Positions 10,563 to 21,735 are shown, counted from the first letter of the stretch. The stretch is DNA of 64,000 nt from Emiliania huxleyi CCMP1516 (GCF_000372725.1 NW_005199443.1:1-64000), one strand, 5' to 3'. The notes: generated from the sequence alone by a model not told the origin. Numbers and translations are program-made.

Positions 10563-11528
10563 GGATAAATTTCAGATTACCCGGTTTTTGAGATTCGCCT
10601 CGCAGATCACCCGGCGTTTTTCAGATCACCCGGCGTCTGCGAGTTTTTGCCTCGCAGATCACCCAACACGGCGAAATGTCGTTTCCAGATTACCCAACAC
10701 GGCGAAATGTCGTTTCCAGGTTACCCGGGTCACGAAATTTCTTCTTCCAGATCACCCGGTTTTGAGACTCGCCTTGCAGATCACCCGGCGTTTTCCAGAT
10801 CACCCGGCGTGAGCGGTTTCAGATCACCCGGTGCGGCAAAATGTCGTTTCCAGGTTACCCAACACGGCGAAATGTCGTTTCCAGGTTACCCAACACGGCG
10901 AAATGTCGTTTCCAGGTTACCCGTCGGACGAAATTTCTTTTTTCCAGATCACCCGGTAGTGGGATGCGCCGGGTAATCTGAAACCGTTTGGGATTCACGA
11001 CTGCGTCATTCAAGCAAACGAGGCTGGGGATTCCGAGTGGGAGCTCTCCTTAGGACCAAGTGCCGCAGGTGCTCGCTCTCTGGACGAGGATCGAGGTGCA
11101 CGCTCGCGTCCGGGTAAGCTGAAACGAGAAATTTGCGCGCCCGGGTAATCTCAAAGAGAAAAGTTAGCCGCCGGGTAATCTGGACGAGAAATTTGGCCGA
11201 CTGGGTAATCTGACATGAGAAAAGTTAGCGGCCGGGTAAGCTGAAACGTGAATTGTGGGAGACTGGGTAAACTGGTTTCTCAGTTTTTTGATGAAATTGC
11301 TGCTGAGCAGGAAAATATCTGAAAATATCGTTGCCGGGTAATCTGGACGAGAAATTTGGCCGACCGGGTAATCTGACATGACAAATTTTAGCGACCGGGT
11401 AAGCTGAAACACGAATTGTGGGAGACTGGGTAAACTGGTTTGACGGAAATCGCGCTAAGCAGGAAAATATCGTTCGCCGGGTAATCTGCGAGGCGAATCT
11501 CAAAAACCGGGTAATCTGAAATTTATCC
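10563..11528. mobile_element. Foldback DNA element with 9-bp target duplication
   Basis: A 966-bp element. The ends are perfect inverted repeats for about 45 bases (left GGATAAATTTCAGATTACCC..., right the reverse complement ending AAATTTATCC). It is flanked on both sides by the identical 9-mer TTCGCCAAC (10,554-10,562 and 11,529-11,537). The left half is an array of about fourteen AGATYACCC/AGGTTACCC units, many at about 31-bp spacing with ACACGGCGAAATGTCG inserts. The right half carries about thirteen units in the opposite sense (GGGTAATCTG, GGGTAAGCTG), switching near 10,969. No open frame resembles a transposase, so it is non-autonomous. A 9-bp duplication is the size made by Mutator-like transposases. 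The intact duplication implies recent insertion, 15 bp before the ATG of the next gene. Confidence 0.9.
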
Positions 11529-11552
11529 TTCGCCAACCACACATTTTGTTGC

Positions 11553-13178
11553 ATGCCCGGCTCACTGGAAGGGCTGCGCGCGCTCTCTCCCGCCGAGGAG
11601 TACCTTCGGATTGTCGCCAGCGCCGCGGCACGAGGGCTCGCGCCGCCAGACAAGACGGTGCTGATCACTGGAGCTTCTGGCTACCTCGGTCAGCACCTCA
11701 TCGCTCACTTAGCGCGCACCTTCCCCACGTGGCGCCTCGCCGCAGCGTATGGCGGGCTCGACACATTCGCGGAGGACTTTGGGGCGGTCTGCGCGTGCGT
11801 CCAACTCGACCTCACCGACGGCGCGGCAGTCACCGCGCTCGTCTCAGAGGTGAAGCCAGACGTGGTGCTGCACCTCGCAGCCATATCGAGCCCGGCCGTC
11901 TGCGAAAGGGACCCAGCGCGTGCTCGCGCCGTCAACGAGTGCCCCCCCCTCCTCGCGGCCGTCCCAGCGCACGCCTGCTTCGTCTTCCTCTCCACCGATC
12001 AGGTCTACGACGGCCTCGCCGCCCCGTACACTGAGACGTCGGCCGCCGCCCCGGTCAACGTGTACGGGCAGAGCAAGCTCAGCTTTGAGCGCGCCCTCAC
12101 CGCCGCGCTCCCGTCGCGAAGCGTCTGCCTCCGCTCGTCCCTCATCCTCGGCCCTCCGACGCCTGGGCGGTGCCGCAAGGGGCACTAGATGCGGGAACAC
12201 CGACCGGGCGGCTGTCTTCTAGCCCCTGGCCTCGTAAAGCTGGTGCCAGGCGATGCTCGCACGAGACCGCGTCCACACGGTAGGCAAGGGGTCCTTCCTC
12301 CAGTTTTGCGCCGAGCGGCTCTCTGCCGGCACAGCGACCGACTTCTTCTCCGACGAGGCGTCGGGGCCCCGCCTCCGCACACTTCGAGAGCACGCGCCTC
12401 CTCGCCGCCTCCTCGCCTCGTCCGCGGCCTCTTCCCCGCCGCTCCGCCACCCATTCGCAACCCACAGCACGCACCACCCGGCGTCCACCTGCCTACCACA
12501 CTTGCGCACACTTGCGCACTAGGGGAGGCGCATAGGCACAGGTACAAACAGCCGACGGGGACGGACCACCGCGTCTCATTCCGTAGCTCGCCCTCTTCCG
12601 ACGCGCAGGTCCGGTCGGTCGTGTGGGTGGGAGATATCGTGTCGATCCTCGCCTCGCTCGCCCGCGACGGTGCGTCGCCCCGCGCTGACACCTCAGCGCG
12701 GCCTCATCGCGCCCCTCCCTCTCAGCCTCTCGCAGCCTCTCGCAGCCTCTCCACTGTCGCGCTCTCTCAGCCTCTCTCACCCTCTCTAGGCCCTTAGACA
12801 CCCTCCCTCGGCCCTCAGAGGCCCTCAGCCACCCCAGCCTCATCCAGCCCACTATCCCTCTCTCAGCCCCCCTTGGCATCTCTCGGCCTTTCAGGCGTCA
12901 GCCCGCAGTCGGCGGGCGTGTACAACATGGGCGGGCCAGAGAGAGTGACGCGCGTGGAGGTGGCGGAGGCAGTCGCAGCGCAGGGCGGCTACGACGCGCC
13001 ACAACTCATCCGCCCCGTGGCGCGCTCGTCGCTGCCGCCCGCCGCGCGCGCGGTCGCCTCGCCTCCGGACATCTCTATGGACTCGACGAAGCTGCGCAGC
13101 CTCACTGGCCATCCGGCGACGAGGCTTGCGGAGATGGTCGCTGGTGCGGCGGCCGCCGCTGGCGCCTCGCCGTTCTAG
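11553..13178 (+). CDS. Extended SDR, RmlD/MAT2B-like NAD(P)-dependent protein
   Basis: Four exons. Exon 1 (ATG 11,553) holds the Rossmann glycine motif TGASGYLG near residue 34, DVVLHLAA, FLSTDQVYDG, the catalytic YxxxK as VYGQSK, and RSSLILG. Exon 2 ends at 12,357 (GKGSFLQF ... FFSDE) with a GC donor; exon 3 is 12,609-12,669 (VRSVVWVGDIVSILASL); exon 4 is 12,895-13,178 (GVYNMGGPERVTRVEVAEAV ...). The order matches dTDP-4-dehydrorhamnose reductase and MAT2B-type SDRs: a nucleotide-sugar reductase or a methionine-adenosyltransferase regulatory-type protein, probably cytosolic. The joins SDE|VRS (GC-AG) and ARDG|VSP (GT-AG) are clean; the exon 1-2 border near 12,170-12,250 is ambiguous. The foldback element ends just upstream and may have replaced its promoter. 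Confidence 0.8.
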
Positions 13179-13301
13179 GAGCGAGTTTGCCGTGTTTATC
13201 TTTTTGAGGCGGCCTTCCGGCGAAAGCCGCTCCGCAGCGCGGTGTTTTTTTGATTTCGTCGCATTCGACTTTTCTTTTGAGCTAGCCGCTTCGATGTTAT
13301 G

Positions 13302-13319
13302 AGACACACACACACACAC

Positions 13320-13395
<76 letters not shown>

Positions 13396-13403
13396 ACACA
13401 CAC
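13302..13403 (+). repeat. (CA)n microsatellite
   Basis: About 100 bases of CA dinucleotides with two small interruptions (CCG near 13,319, CC near 13,395). It is of the same repeat class as the TG tract at 10.4 kb. Confidence 0.97.
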
Positions 13404-13540
13404 GGCTCACCCACGCGCACATGGGCCTTGCACTTTGAATGCCGTGGGGCTCCTGGTCCTGTCGTCAGACGTGGAGACGCGAGGGTCGCCCCCCCTTGCC
13501 CCACCACCTCGTGTGTGTGGAGAAGTTTACCTTACCCTAC

Positions 13541-14085
13541 CTATCCCGTGCGCAGGTGCTTTTGGCCGGGGATGCAGGTGATGGTCGAAGTGGCGGCAGT
13601 TTTCCCACACACCGCATCGGCGTAGGATCCTTGCTCGAGCTTCATCTTGATGGTGCAAAGGTCAATCGGATCCATGACTGCGTGCGGGCCCTGGTAGTAG
13701 GATGGATACAGGTGGCCGTCGACAGGCTCCAGAAAAGGCCACGCCATCCGGTGTTGCATGATTTGGTCGAGGAACTTCTTCACCGACTTGAGCTCGTCGC
13801 TCTGCGCCAACTTGACCACGCGGCGCAGCTGCTCCACCGTGGCGTCGCTCACGTCGAGGCGTAGCTCACGGCTCACGCGTGACCTTGTTGAACGACTCGC
13901 TCGCCTCCAGAATCGCGACGGCCCGCGCCCGCGGTGACCCTTGCAGCTGCGCGATAATTCTCTCCGAGCGCCTCAATCTCGGGCCGGCTGAGCCTGTGCC
14001 GCCTCGTCGATTAGCGTTTTCAGCGCATTGTAGGTGGCTTGATCAGGCCTCTTTCTTTAAGGCCCTCGATGATGAAGTCGCTCAT
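13541..14085 (-). pseudogene. Bromodomain protein, frame-disrupted remnant
   Basis: Starts with ATG at 14,085 (MSDFIIEGLKERGLIK). It continues in other frames as YNALKTLIDEAAQAQP, RIIAQLQGSPRARAVAILEA and finally ELRLDVSDATVEQLRRVVKL, then LDQIMQHRMAWPFLEPVDG, LYPSYYQ, and DPIDLCTIKMKLEQGSYADA. The last part is the first half of a bromodomain (helix Z, the WPF shelf, the ZA-loop Y/P region and the MDL-T-I--KL motif, here DPIDLCTIKMKL). The acetyl-lysine-contacting Asn and helices B-C are not found downstream, where the CA repeat begins. Three frame changes in 400 bases with no splice signals suggest a decayed copy; the alternative is sequence error in a real gene. Confidence 0.5.
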
Positions 14086-14437
14086 TGCTTTCCTACAGGG
14101 AGTGGTAGGGGAGAGAGAGGATGGCGGGGACGGGGCGGGAAAGTTGCCGAGCCACAACACGCGAGCTTTTCCATAGGGCAACGTTCCCCCAGTGGGGGGT
14201 CCGGACCCCCCCCCCCCTAACGGATGTTACAAAAGCTTAGGATTTTGACCTTACCACGCGCTCAGAACTGTCACGAGTCAGTCGACAGTAAAGCGCCACT
14301 GTACACAATGTGCCTGTAACTCAGCCCGCCGCGCTCTCTGGTTGGCCTTCTGCCATAACCACTGCGCAGGCGTGCGTGACACCGGGTTTCGACCTTCCCC
14401 GGGCCCTGGGCTATAGCCCACGATGTCGACCACGCTC
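14086..14437. other. Intergenic, with a GC palindrome
   Basis: GGGGGGTCCGGACCCCCC at about 14,202-14,219 is a perfect palindrome within a longer C run. I searched for a tRNA near 14,385 (GGGTTTCGACC) and found no cloverleaf. Confidence 0.4.
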
Positions 14438-14977
14438 TTACGGGATGTAATCCTTGTCCTTCTTGTCCGCGTTGGACTCCTTGGAGAACTTCTTCTGCGC
14501 CTTACGAATCGGCTTCATGCAGTCCTTCTTGACGCGATGCACCGGGATCCACACGCACGAGCCCTTGCCCTCCTGGTCGAAGAGCATGTAATCCTTGCGA
14601 GCGTAGTAGTCCTTCTTGACGGTGCCTTCGGCGAACTTGGTGCGGTAAGCGATCTCGGTCTTGCCGGTGAAGATGCTGACGCGCTCGTCCATGTCATCGC
14701 CGGGGTGGCGCAGGTCCCCTTCCTTCACGTTGTACTCCGTCCACGAGGTGCCGTCGGCGAAGTTCATTTCGATGGTGTAATCGAAACCGTGATTGAGACG
14801 TTTTCCATCCGCAGAGACGTTTTCCACCTCACCCGCCGCCCATGTGTTCAGCACACGACCGTTGCCCATGTTGATGTCTTTGTTGACCTCTACGGCGTCG
14901 CCGGGCTGGAACTTCGAGGACATCATTTTCTCAATCATCATGATCTCGTTGTTCATCTCCTCCGCAGCGGCGGACAT
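14438..14977 (-). CDS. Unknown small acidic/basic protein, 179 aa
   Basis: The ATG at 14,977 (MSAAAEEMNNEIMMIEKMM) follows a CAG that could also be a splice acceptor. The frame is strongly protein-like: KFQPGDAVEVNKDINMGNG and VLNTWAAGEVENVSADGK suggest a small beta-barrel (SH3/Tudor-like) fold. They are followed by DYTIEMNFADGTSWTEYNV and a Lys-rich C-terminus. I do not recognise the family. It lies alone between the bromodomain remnant and the transporter. Lower GC and an even amino-acid mix support a real gene. Confidence 0.7.
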   Translation of the reverse strand: MSAAAEEMNNEIMMIEKMMSSKFQPGDAVEVNKDINMGNGRVLNTWAAGEVENVSADGKRLNHGFDYTIEMNFADGTSWTEYNVKEGDLRHPGDDMDERVSIFTGKTEIAYRTKFAEGTVKKDYYARKDYMLFDQEGKGSCVWIPVHRVKKDCMKPIRKAQKKFSKESNADKKDKDYIP

Positions 14978-15309
14978 CTGCCAGGGACCAGCGCGGCGCG
15001 TTCCGTGTGCTCGAACTATCTGGGGCTCACACCCCTCTCGTGAGCACACCAGCGGACTGCCTGTGTGATGGATGCCCCGGGGCCTGGTAGGTTAGCAAGG
15101 ACTTACCCACCGCGCACCGGAGAGCACGTACCCTTTACCCAGGTGTGCGACTCCCTTTGGTGTGCGGCCTCCCTTTACCCAGGTGCACCATCTGCGTGTT
15201 ATTTGTGCGTGTGTGCGTATGGGTCGAGGAGTGCTGGCTGCCTGCCAGTTTGCACCTTCCTTGGCTGCTGGCTCTGGGCTGCTGGATGGCTCTGCATGAA
15301 TAGCTGATG

Positions 15310-15385
15310 GGGGAGGGCCCAGATGCCCCTGGGAGGCCCCCAGGGGCCCCGGAGGGTCCCCAGGGACCCCCTGGGGGACCAGGAA
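15310..15385 (+). repeat. GGGACCCC/GGGGCCCC palindrome cluster
   Basis: A run of interleaved self-complementary blocks (CCCCTGGGAGG, CCCCCAGGGGCCCC, GGGTCCCCAGGGACCCCC, TGGGGGACC). It can form several alternative GC-only hairpins. It lies in the intergenic region before the transporter gene. Confidence 0.6.
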
Positions 15386-15598
15386 CCCAAATTTATTGTT
15401 ATTTTCTTTCCGACTTTTGCGGCTCGAACTGGGAGTCACTCGAGCCCGTTCGAGGCGCTGTTCCCACGTTGCAAGTGCATTGGTGATCACGAAGCAACGA
15501 ATCTCAGTCATATAGGCAAGGATGGATTGGACCTGCAGGCCCACACTGTCAATGCATGTTTTTCTTTGACGTGTCCTCTTTCCGGCCGACTCGCATAA

Positions 15599-17478
15599 AT
15601 GATCGCTCTCGTCCCAAACACCTGGCACGGCGCGACTGCTGCTGCCGCCGCATCGACCGTTCTTCCGCGGCCCGCTGTCCGCTGCTGTACGGCACCGCCA
15701 GAGGAGACGGACAGCGACGCGTGGCAATTCAAGCTCCTCCTGCTCGCCGTCGCGGTCGGTTACGGCACGAATTTCCCGGTCGGGCGGCTCATGAACGAGG
15801 CGCTCCCGGCGGCAGCGTCCACGTCCGGCCGCTTCCTCCTCGCAGCTCTCGCCCTGAGTCCATTCATTTCTCGGCTGGACCGGCGGCTCATCTGGCCGGC
15901 CGTCGCCACGGGGCTGTGCGACGGCATCGGATACTCTGCGCAGTCACTGGCCCTCTGCGACACGGCCGCCGCCAAGGTTTACGCCCGCGAGACTTCTGAC
16001 TCTCACACCTTCTCAAGCCGAGCGTCCCACCTCATACCTGCCTCGCAGGTCTCGTTCCTTGGCGCGCTCACCGTCGTGGTGGTCCCTTGCCTCTCCGCCG
16101 CTCTCGACGGCAAGCGGCTCGGCCTCGCCAGCGCGCCACAGGTGCTTGGATGGGTGCAGCTAGCTGGCATGGGTGCCTGCCTTGCGTCCTCTGTAGTGAA
16201 GAACGTCTCATCGCGGCTGTCAAATGTGGACGGCTGCAATGAGCTGCGACTGACGCCCGTCCGGACCGCGGCAGGTGTGGCTGGCAGCTCTGCTGACCTT
16301 GGGCGGGGTCGGCCTCCTCGAGATTGGCGAGATGTAGCCGAGATGTAGCCGAGATGCAGCCACGTCCTCAGCACATCCGTGACACGTCCGCGACACGTCC
16401 GCGACACGTCCACGACAGGCGACTCGCTCGATGCCCTTCGAGCTGGCGGCGTCGCGGCCGGCGACCTCTGGTCTATCGTGCAGGTCTGGTCTAGCGCCGC
16501 CTCTTAGCTGTGTGAGCGGCGTCGCTTTACACCTCCAGCCGTCAACAGGCCCTCGGTTTCGGCACCTCCTTCTACCTCATCGGGCGGCTGATCTCAGAGG
16601 ATGACGACGGCGCGGGCGCGGACCAGGCCTTTCCTACCCCTCTTCAGACGGCCGCTCTCCCCCAAACCCTACCTTCTCCTCCTCTCCCCCGCCGCTCCTC
16701 TTTCCCAACGACCCTCTCCTTTCCTGCCGCCTCTGCTTTCCCTGCCGCTCTCTCCCCTCCCTGCCGCTGTCTGCCCTCGCCCCCACAATGCCTCTCCTCC
16801 GGCCTCGGGCGTGGAGCAGGTCCTACCCGTGACCGCCGTCAACGTGGCGACGGTAGCGGCGCTCTCCGCGCTATGGGCAGTGTGCGACGGCTGCGGCGTC
16901 GGCCCGCTCGCAGCCTCTTCATCCGCAGGGTGGCTCGTCGACGCGGGGACTCGCGACGCTTTCGCGCTGCCGGGCGCGCTTCGGGGGGACAGCGGCGCGC
17001 CCGCCGGTGGTGAGGGACGCGTTCAGGACGCGTCCGTGTCGACGCCGCCCTGCCGTGTGTGTCGCAGGCGGCGGGTTGCTGTGGACCGGCCTGGTCACCA
17101 CCGCCCTCGTGCGGGTCGGCGAGACGAAAGGGCTGACGCGGGTGGGGTTCCTTCCCTCTTCCCCCGCCACACCGCTGCCACACCGCCGCCGTCGCCGGTC
17201 TTCCCTCCCACCCACCTGCCCCCTCGCCGCACCGCGCACCGCGCCAACCGCGGCCCCTGACGCTGGCGCAGGTGCCGCAATCGGCCGCGTCCGTCATCGT
17301 CGCCACCGAGCCGCTCTGGGCGAGCGCCTTTGGGCTGCTGCTCCTCGGCGAGGGGCTCGACCCGCAGTGCGTCGTCGGCGGAGCGCTCGTGGTTGCCGCG
17401 TGCGTCGTCTCTGGCCTGGAGCCCGCGGCGGTGCGTGCGGCGTTGCCGTTCCTGCCGGGTGGGGTGAGGAGCAGGTAA
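15599..17478 (+). CDS. DMT-family (EamA) multi-span transporter
   Basis: Eight exons reconstructed by frame: 15,599-15,976; 16,049-16,140; 16,275-16,326; 16,419-16,483; 16,549 to about 16,614; one from about 16,818; one from about 17,070; and a last one from about 17,275 to the stop at 17,478. The first EamA repeat starts after a 45-residue leader (AVGYGTNFPVGRLMNEALPA, GRFLLAALALSPF, GIGYSAQSLAL, VSFLGALTVVVVP). The second ends with GLVTTALV and then VIVATEPLWASAFGLLLLGE, the usual last-helix signature. Likely a metabolite or drug exporter; the leader MIALVPNTWHGATAAAAAS could be organelle-targeting. Two introns use GC-AG (LEIG|GDSL and GADQ|VLPV); the others are GT-AG. Confidence 0.85.
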
Positions 17479-18019
17479 CAGGTGAGCGATGCATCCCGCT
17501 TTCCCGGCCCACCGGGTTTTACAGTTTTCTGAAAGTGTCTTTCTGCCAAAGACGTATCTTTGTTCTTTGGGGCAGCAGTGGTTTTTTTGCAATTGCATCA
17601 CGCAGCGAGAGGTGACATCGGCAGGCGCACGCCATGTGTCGGGAGCCAAAAGGCGTTGGATCGTGAGCTGTGACGATGTGGGTTGAGCTCGCGAGAGAAA
17701 TTTGTTTTCCGTTTTCGCACCACATTGTTTGTTTAGTATAGTCGGACCGTCACACACCGCCACACCCTCTCTCTCGGGCGTCGAGGCCCTCTAATAAACG
17801 ACAAAATGGAGCGTCATTGTGATGCCGCCACTCCTCACCAAGCCGCAACGCGTGCGATGTTGGCAAAGAGTGGTCAGCTGCAGCCCTCGCGGCAGCTGTG
17901 CCACATGAAGACGCCCCGCACGGCGTACGACTATACATTGGGTTTGCGCCCTCGCCAGCAGAGCATGTCCGCCCGCCGCACTGGCCCCGAACGTAGTTGG
18001 GCGGCGGCGCCGTGGCACC

Positions 18020-20636
18020 TCACTTGGTCCCGCTCGAGAGCGGCGCGCCGTCCGGCGCGAGCGTGCGCCGCATGTATGCGCCCAGCTTCTTGCCCGGGCA
18101 GATGGCGGCCGCATCGACGCCCTCCATGCCCGCCTTGGGGTACCAGTCGACCGCCGGGCGCGGAATGGTGGTGCAGGTGCCGCCGTAAAAGTCGGGCACC
18201 GCCTCGGGGTCCGCCACCTTGAGCAGCGCGCCGGGCGTGTGCTTGCAGTCCAGGATGCCAACCATGTCCTGGACGGGGGGCGGTGAGGAAAGGTGAGGGG
18301 CGTGAGGTGCGAGGGGGCGCGAGGGGCGAGGCAGACTGGCACAGGAGGGAGGAGTCTAGAGGGGCGAGCCGCGAGGGGCGAGAGGGCGAGAGGGCGAGAG
18401 GGCGAGAGGGCGAGTGGGAGGGAGGTCTTCGGACGGGGCGGACGGCGCCTGGATCTGCTTGGACAAGAGCGGCTTGACGAGCTTCCAGCCCTGGTGCAGC
18501 GCCCACGCCGCGTTGAGCACACGCGCGCCGCCGAGGAGCTCCGGGTAGTACAGGTCGGCGAGGGGCATGATCGGCTTGAAGCGGATGAACATGCGCAGCG
18601 AGACGTGCGCGAGGCCAATGCCGCCGGCGTCGATGACCATGAACTGGCGGACGAGGGCGCCGGTCTCCTGCGTGAGCTTGTCCGAGTGGTACGAGACATA
18701 CTCGAGGATGAAGTTGTTGATGTCAAAGTACTGCGAGTTGTCGAGGAGCTTGAAGAACTTGTTGACGTCGAGCGAGCCGTAGTCGATGAAGGTCATCAGG
18801 TCGCCCGCCTTGGTGCGGCTGTGCGCGTTTGAGACGGCGACGGTGGTGAAGAGCTCCTTGATGTTGGGGATCTCATTGTAGACGAGCCCCGACGCAATCT
18901 GCTTGCGGAAGCCGTTGACGCCGCTCTTGGCGCGCCACGCCGCCGTCGACTTGGCCTTCTTGAGAGCCTGCGCGTGGGCAGAGCGGCTTGGGGTCAGGAA
19001 GGGCCCATGGAGTGTCGAGCGGAGGGGGAGGGCTGTTTGGGGGGGGGGGGGGGGTGTCAGGTGCAAGGCGGTTGGGGAGGCGGCTTGACGGCAAGGCGGT
19101 GGAGAAGGCGGTGGAGAAGACGGTGGAGAAGACGTGGAGAAGACGGAGGAGGCGGCCGAGGAGGTGGAAGGCGGTGGACGACGCGACGAAGGGCGAGCGG
19201 TGGGCGGGCGCGCGCCTTTTCGTACTTCCAGTCCTTGTCGACGAGGAAGCGGAGGATGAAGATGTCGCCGTACTCGTCGAGCTCGCCGCCGGCGGCGAGG
19301 TAGGCGGCCTTGAGGTCCTTGATCTTCTGCCACTGCTCCGGCGTCAGCTCCTCGAGCGCGACATAGTTCGCCGCGGTTGGGTTGTTGTTGACGGCGGCCG
19401 CCGGCGCCTCCGCCACCGGCTCCGGCTCTGCATACTTCTCCTCTGCCGGCGCCGCCGGCGGGGGGATCGACTCGATGGCGTCGCTGGCGGGGCAGTCCTC
19501 CTTGGACATCGTCGCCAGCCGCTCCGTCAGCTCGTTGCACCGCGCCTCCAGCTCGGCGACCTGCTGCCGGCGCTCCTTGAGGGCTTGCCGCGCCTGTCGG
19601 GTGGGTCCGCGGGGCTCCGATCAGCGGTGCTGCGGGAGGGGAAGGCTGGCGGGGGCGGGGCGCGGAAGGGCGAAGCTTGTGCTGGTGAGGGATGGTGGGC
19701 GGCTTGTCCAGTCCGTCTTGGTGTGTGATGGGAGGCGCGAGAGGAGGTGGGGAGGGGACGGGGCGAGAGGCGAGAAGGAGAGGAAGGAGGGATGCGGGGC
19801 CGCGCCTGCTGCAGCTCGCGCTTGGTGCTCTTCATCTCGGCGTCGGCCTTGTCCTCGTCGTTCTGCCACGGGAGGAGGAGGCGGATCTTCTCCCACACCG
19901 TCTCCTCCTCCATGATCGTCATCTCGTTGGCGCCCGCTTCCATAGAGTCGAGGTCCGCATCCTTGGCAGGCGGCTCGGGCATGCCGGTCGTCGACTGGCC
20001 CGCGTCGGCGCGCTTGGAAATCTCGAGGCGCTGGCTGCGGCGCTCCGACTTGACGTGTGAGCGGAGGTGGCGCGTGAGGGCGCTCATAAAGTCGCCCGAG
20101 ACGACCTAGGGCGGCGGGCGGGGGGGAGGGGGGGCGGAGGTGAGGTGTGCTGGCGGGCTGGGTGAGCGGGCGCGGCGGCGGCGGCGGCGATGAGCCGGGC
20201 GGCGGCGGCGAGGGAGGCTGATGCGAGGGAGGCAGTGGCGTGGGCGTGGCGGAGAGGCCGGGGCAAGGGCGGGGAGTTGTGACACCTGCGAGCGGAGCTC
20301 GTACATGGTGTTGATGTCGGAGGCCTGTGCGCGAACGAGCACGGCCGGCTGGCCCTTGCTGTCGGTCGACGGCATGAGGTTGCCGGTCATGCCCTCGGGC
20401 AGGGCCGACATGAGCGCAGCGTGGAGCGCCGAGTCAGAGTACGTGGCGAACGGGTCGCACGCCACGCCGCCATTGCGAAAGACAACGCGGAACTCGATGC
20501 GCATGGGCGCTGCTCCCGCCGAGCGAGAGGAAGACTTGGATCGTGAGAAGAGGCGCGGCGTGAGGCCCTTGCTCTTGCGTTGCTCGGTACCGTGCGAGGA
20601 CTGCGAGCGGACGGCGGGCGGCTGCTGGAAGGTCAT
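18020..20636 (-). CDS. CRAL-TRIO (Sec14-like) lipid-binding protein
   Basis: Five exons. ATG at 20,636 (MTFQQPPAVRSQ). The N-terminal region has an unassigned beta-rich stretch (MRIEFRVVFRNGGVACDPF). Exon 2 starts at 20,105 (VVSGDFMSALTRHLRSHV) and leads into a coiled coil completed by exon 3 (ARQALKERRQQVAELEARCN). Then comes the CRAL-TRIO N-lobe (LEELTPEQWQKIKDLKAAYL, DIFILRFLVDKDWKYEK) and the core (FMVIDAGGIGLAHVSLRMF). The last exon (DMVGILDCKHTPGALLK...DFYGGTC) has the 'P-x-x-YGG' end of Sec14 folds. Likely a phosphoinositide or other lipid transfer/sensing protein at membranes. Introns: GT-AG after ELRSQ; GC-AG after ELQQ, WKYEK and SKQIQ. The introns contain simple G/A repeats (19,085-19,150; 18,375-18,410). 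Confidence 0.85.
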
Positions 20637-20856
20637 CGGGGCAGAGAAGTGGCGGCGGCGAGCTGTGCTAAGGATTCGACCAGCTGAAGTCGATCGCAAG
20701 AGCAAGGTGCCAATGAGCTCGGCGTTTATGGCGCGCCGGTTTCGGCGTCGCTAATCTTTGGTTCTTAAAAGAAGTTCGCTTTAGACAAGGCTGCTGGTTC
20801 GATGAACGGTTGTGCCACACGTGGTTTTGAACCCTGCGCGTGTAACACACTCCTCC

Positions 20857-21735
20857 TCAACTCGCACTCGCGCTCGTCCTCTCCCCCGCGGCGGCGACCC
20901 TCGCAACCCACTCCGTCAGCGCCGTCGCGAGCTCCTGCGCCCTCGTCTTCTGCACATTGTGCCCGCCGCTCGGCCAGTCGAGCCTCGGCCCATCCCTCGC
21001 CGCGCACGCGTCGAGCACCCGCCGCAGCTCCATCGCCTTGCCTGGCTGGATCAGCGCGTCATCGCGAGCAAAGGCGTGCAGCACCGGCGCGCGCAGCGCC
21101 CTCGCGTCCGCCTCCGCCGCCGCAAAGTCGAGCCACGCGACGCGCCGGTGCACCCACTCGAGCTCGGCGCGGCTCACGCCTCTCGGGAAGCCCAGCACGC
21201 GCTTGAACCAGGCCTCGGCCAGCCCGCCCAGCGCCGCTTTCCACGGCGGCCGGCCGAGCAGGAGGCAGAGCGGACGCACGATCCACCGGAAGCCGGTGTC
21301 GTTGAGGAGCGCGCGGTGCGGCGTCACGTTGACTGGCGCGAGCAGGACGACGCCCGCCACGGGACGCCGCGCCGCGGCAGAGAGGACGGTGTGGCCGCCG
21401 ATGCTGTGCCCGAGAAGCAGGACGGGAGGAGGCGGCGAGAGGTCGGCGGTGGCGGCCTCGACCGCACGCCACAGCGCCGAGGCCATCTCTGGCTGCGTGG
21501 GCTCGCGGCCGTCGGGGAAGGGCGGGCTCTCTCCGTGGCCGGGGAGGTCGACGGAAAGGGTGCGAAGCGGTGCGCCGAGCCGCTCGATCGCGTCTGTCAG
21601 ATGGCGGAAGTCGCGAGAGGAGCCTGGAGCGCCGTGCACCAGCGCGAGGAGCGGGCTGCTCGTGGCGCCAGCGCCGAGAGAGTAGCGGACGCCGCAGGCT
21701 GTGCGGCGGACCACAGCAGCAGCAGCAGCAGCCAT
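20857..21735 (-). CDS. Alpha/beta hydrolase
   Basis: 292 residues from the ATG at 21,735 (an Ala-run leader, then VRRTACGVRYSLGAG). Hydrolase landmarks are the oxyanion LVHGAPGS near residue 35, LSVDLPGHGESPPF, the nucleophile elbow GHSIGG (Ser near residue 112), an acidic residue in LHAFARDDALIQPGKA near 235, and the histidine in PSGGHNVQKT near 265. The full triad is present. The family covers esterases, lipases and haloperoxidase-like enzymes; the substrate is not predictable. No introns. A short Ala/Val-rich N-terminus could be an organelle signal. Confidence 0.9.
   Translation of the reverse strand: MAAAAAAVVRRTACGVRYSLGAGATSSPLLALVHGAPGSSRDFRHLTDAIERLGAPLRTLSVDLPGHGESPPFPDGREPTQPEMASALWRAVEAATADLSPPPPVLLLGHSIGGHTVLSAAARRPVAGVVLLAPVNVTPHRALLNDTGFRWIVRPLCLLLGRPPWKAALGGLAEAWFKRVLGFPRGVSRAELEWVHRRVAWLDFAAAEADARALRAPVLHAFARDDALIQPGKAMELRRVLDACAARDGPRLDWPSGGHNVQKTRAQELATALTEWVARVAAAGERTSASAS

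Noticed and set aside
11553-13178. Tandem repeats of the foldback element as a CRISPR array
   Set aside because: Units are in opposite orientation in the two halves, variable in spacing, with terminal inverted repeats and a target duplication; this is a transposable element in a eukaryotic genome.
14380-14420. T-arm-like GGGTTTCGACC
   Set aside because: No matching A box or acceptor stem nearby.
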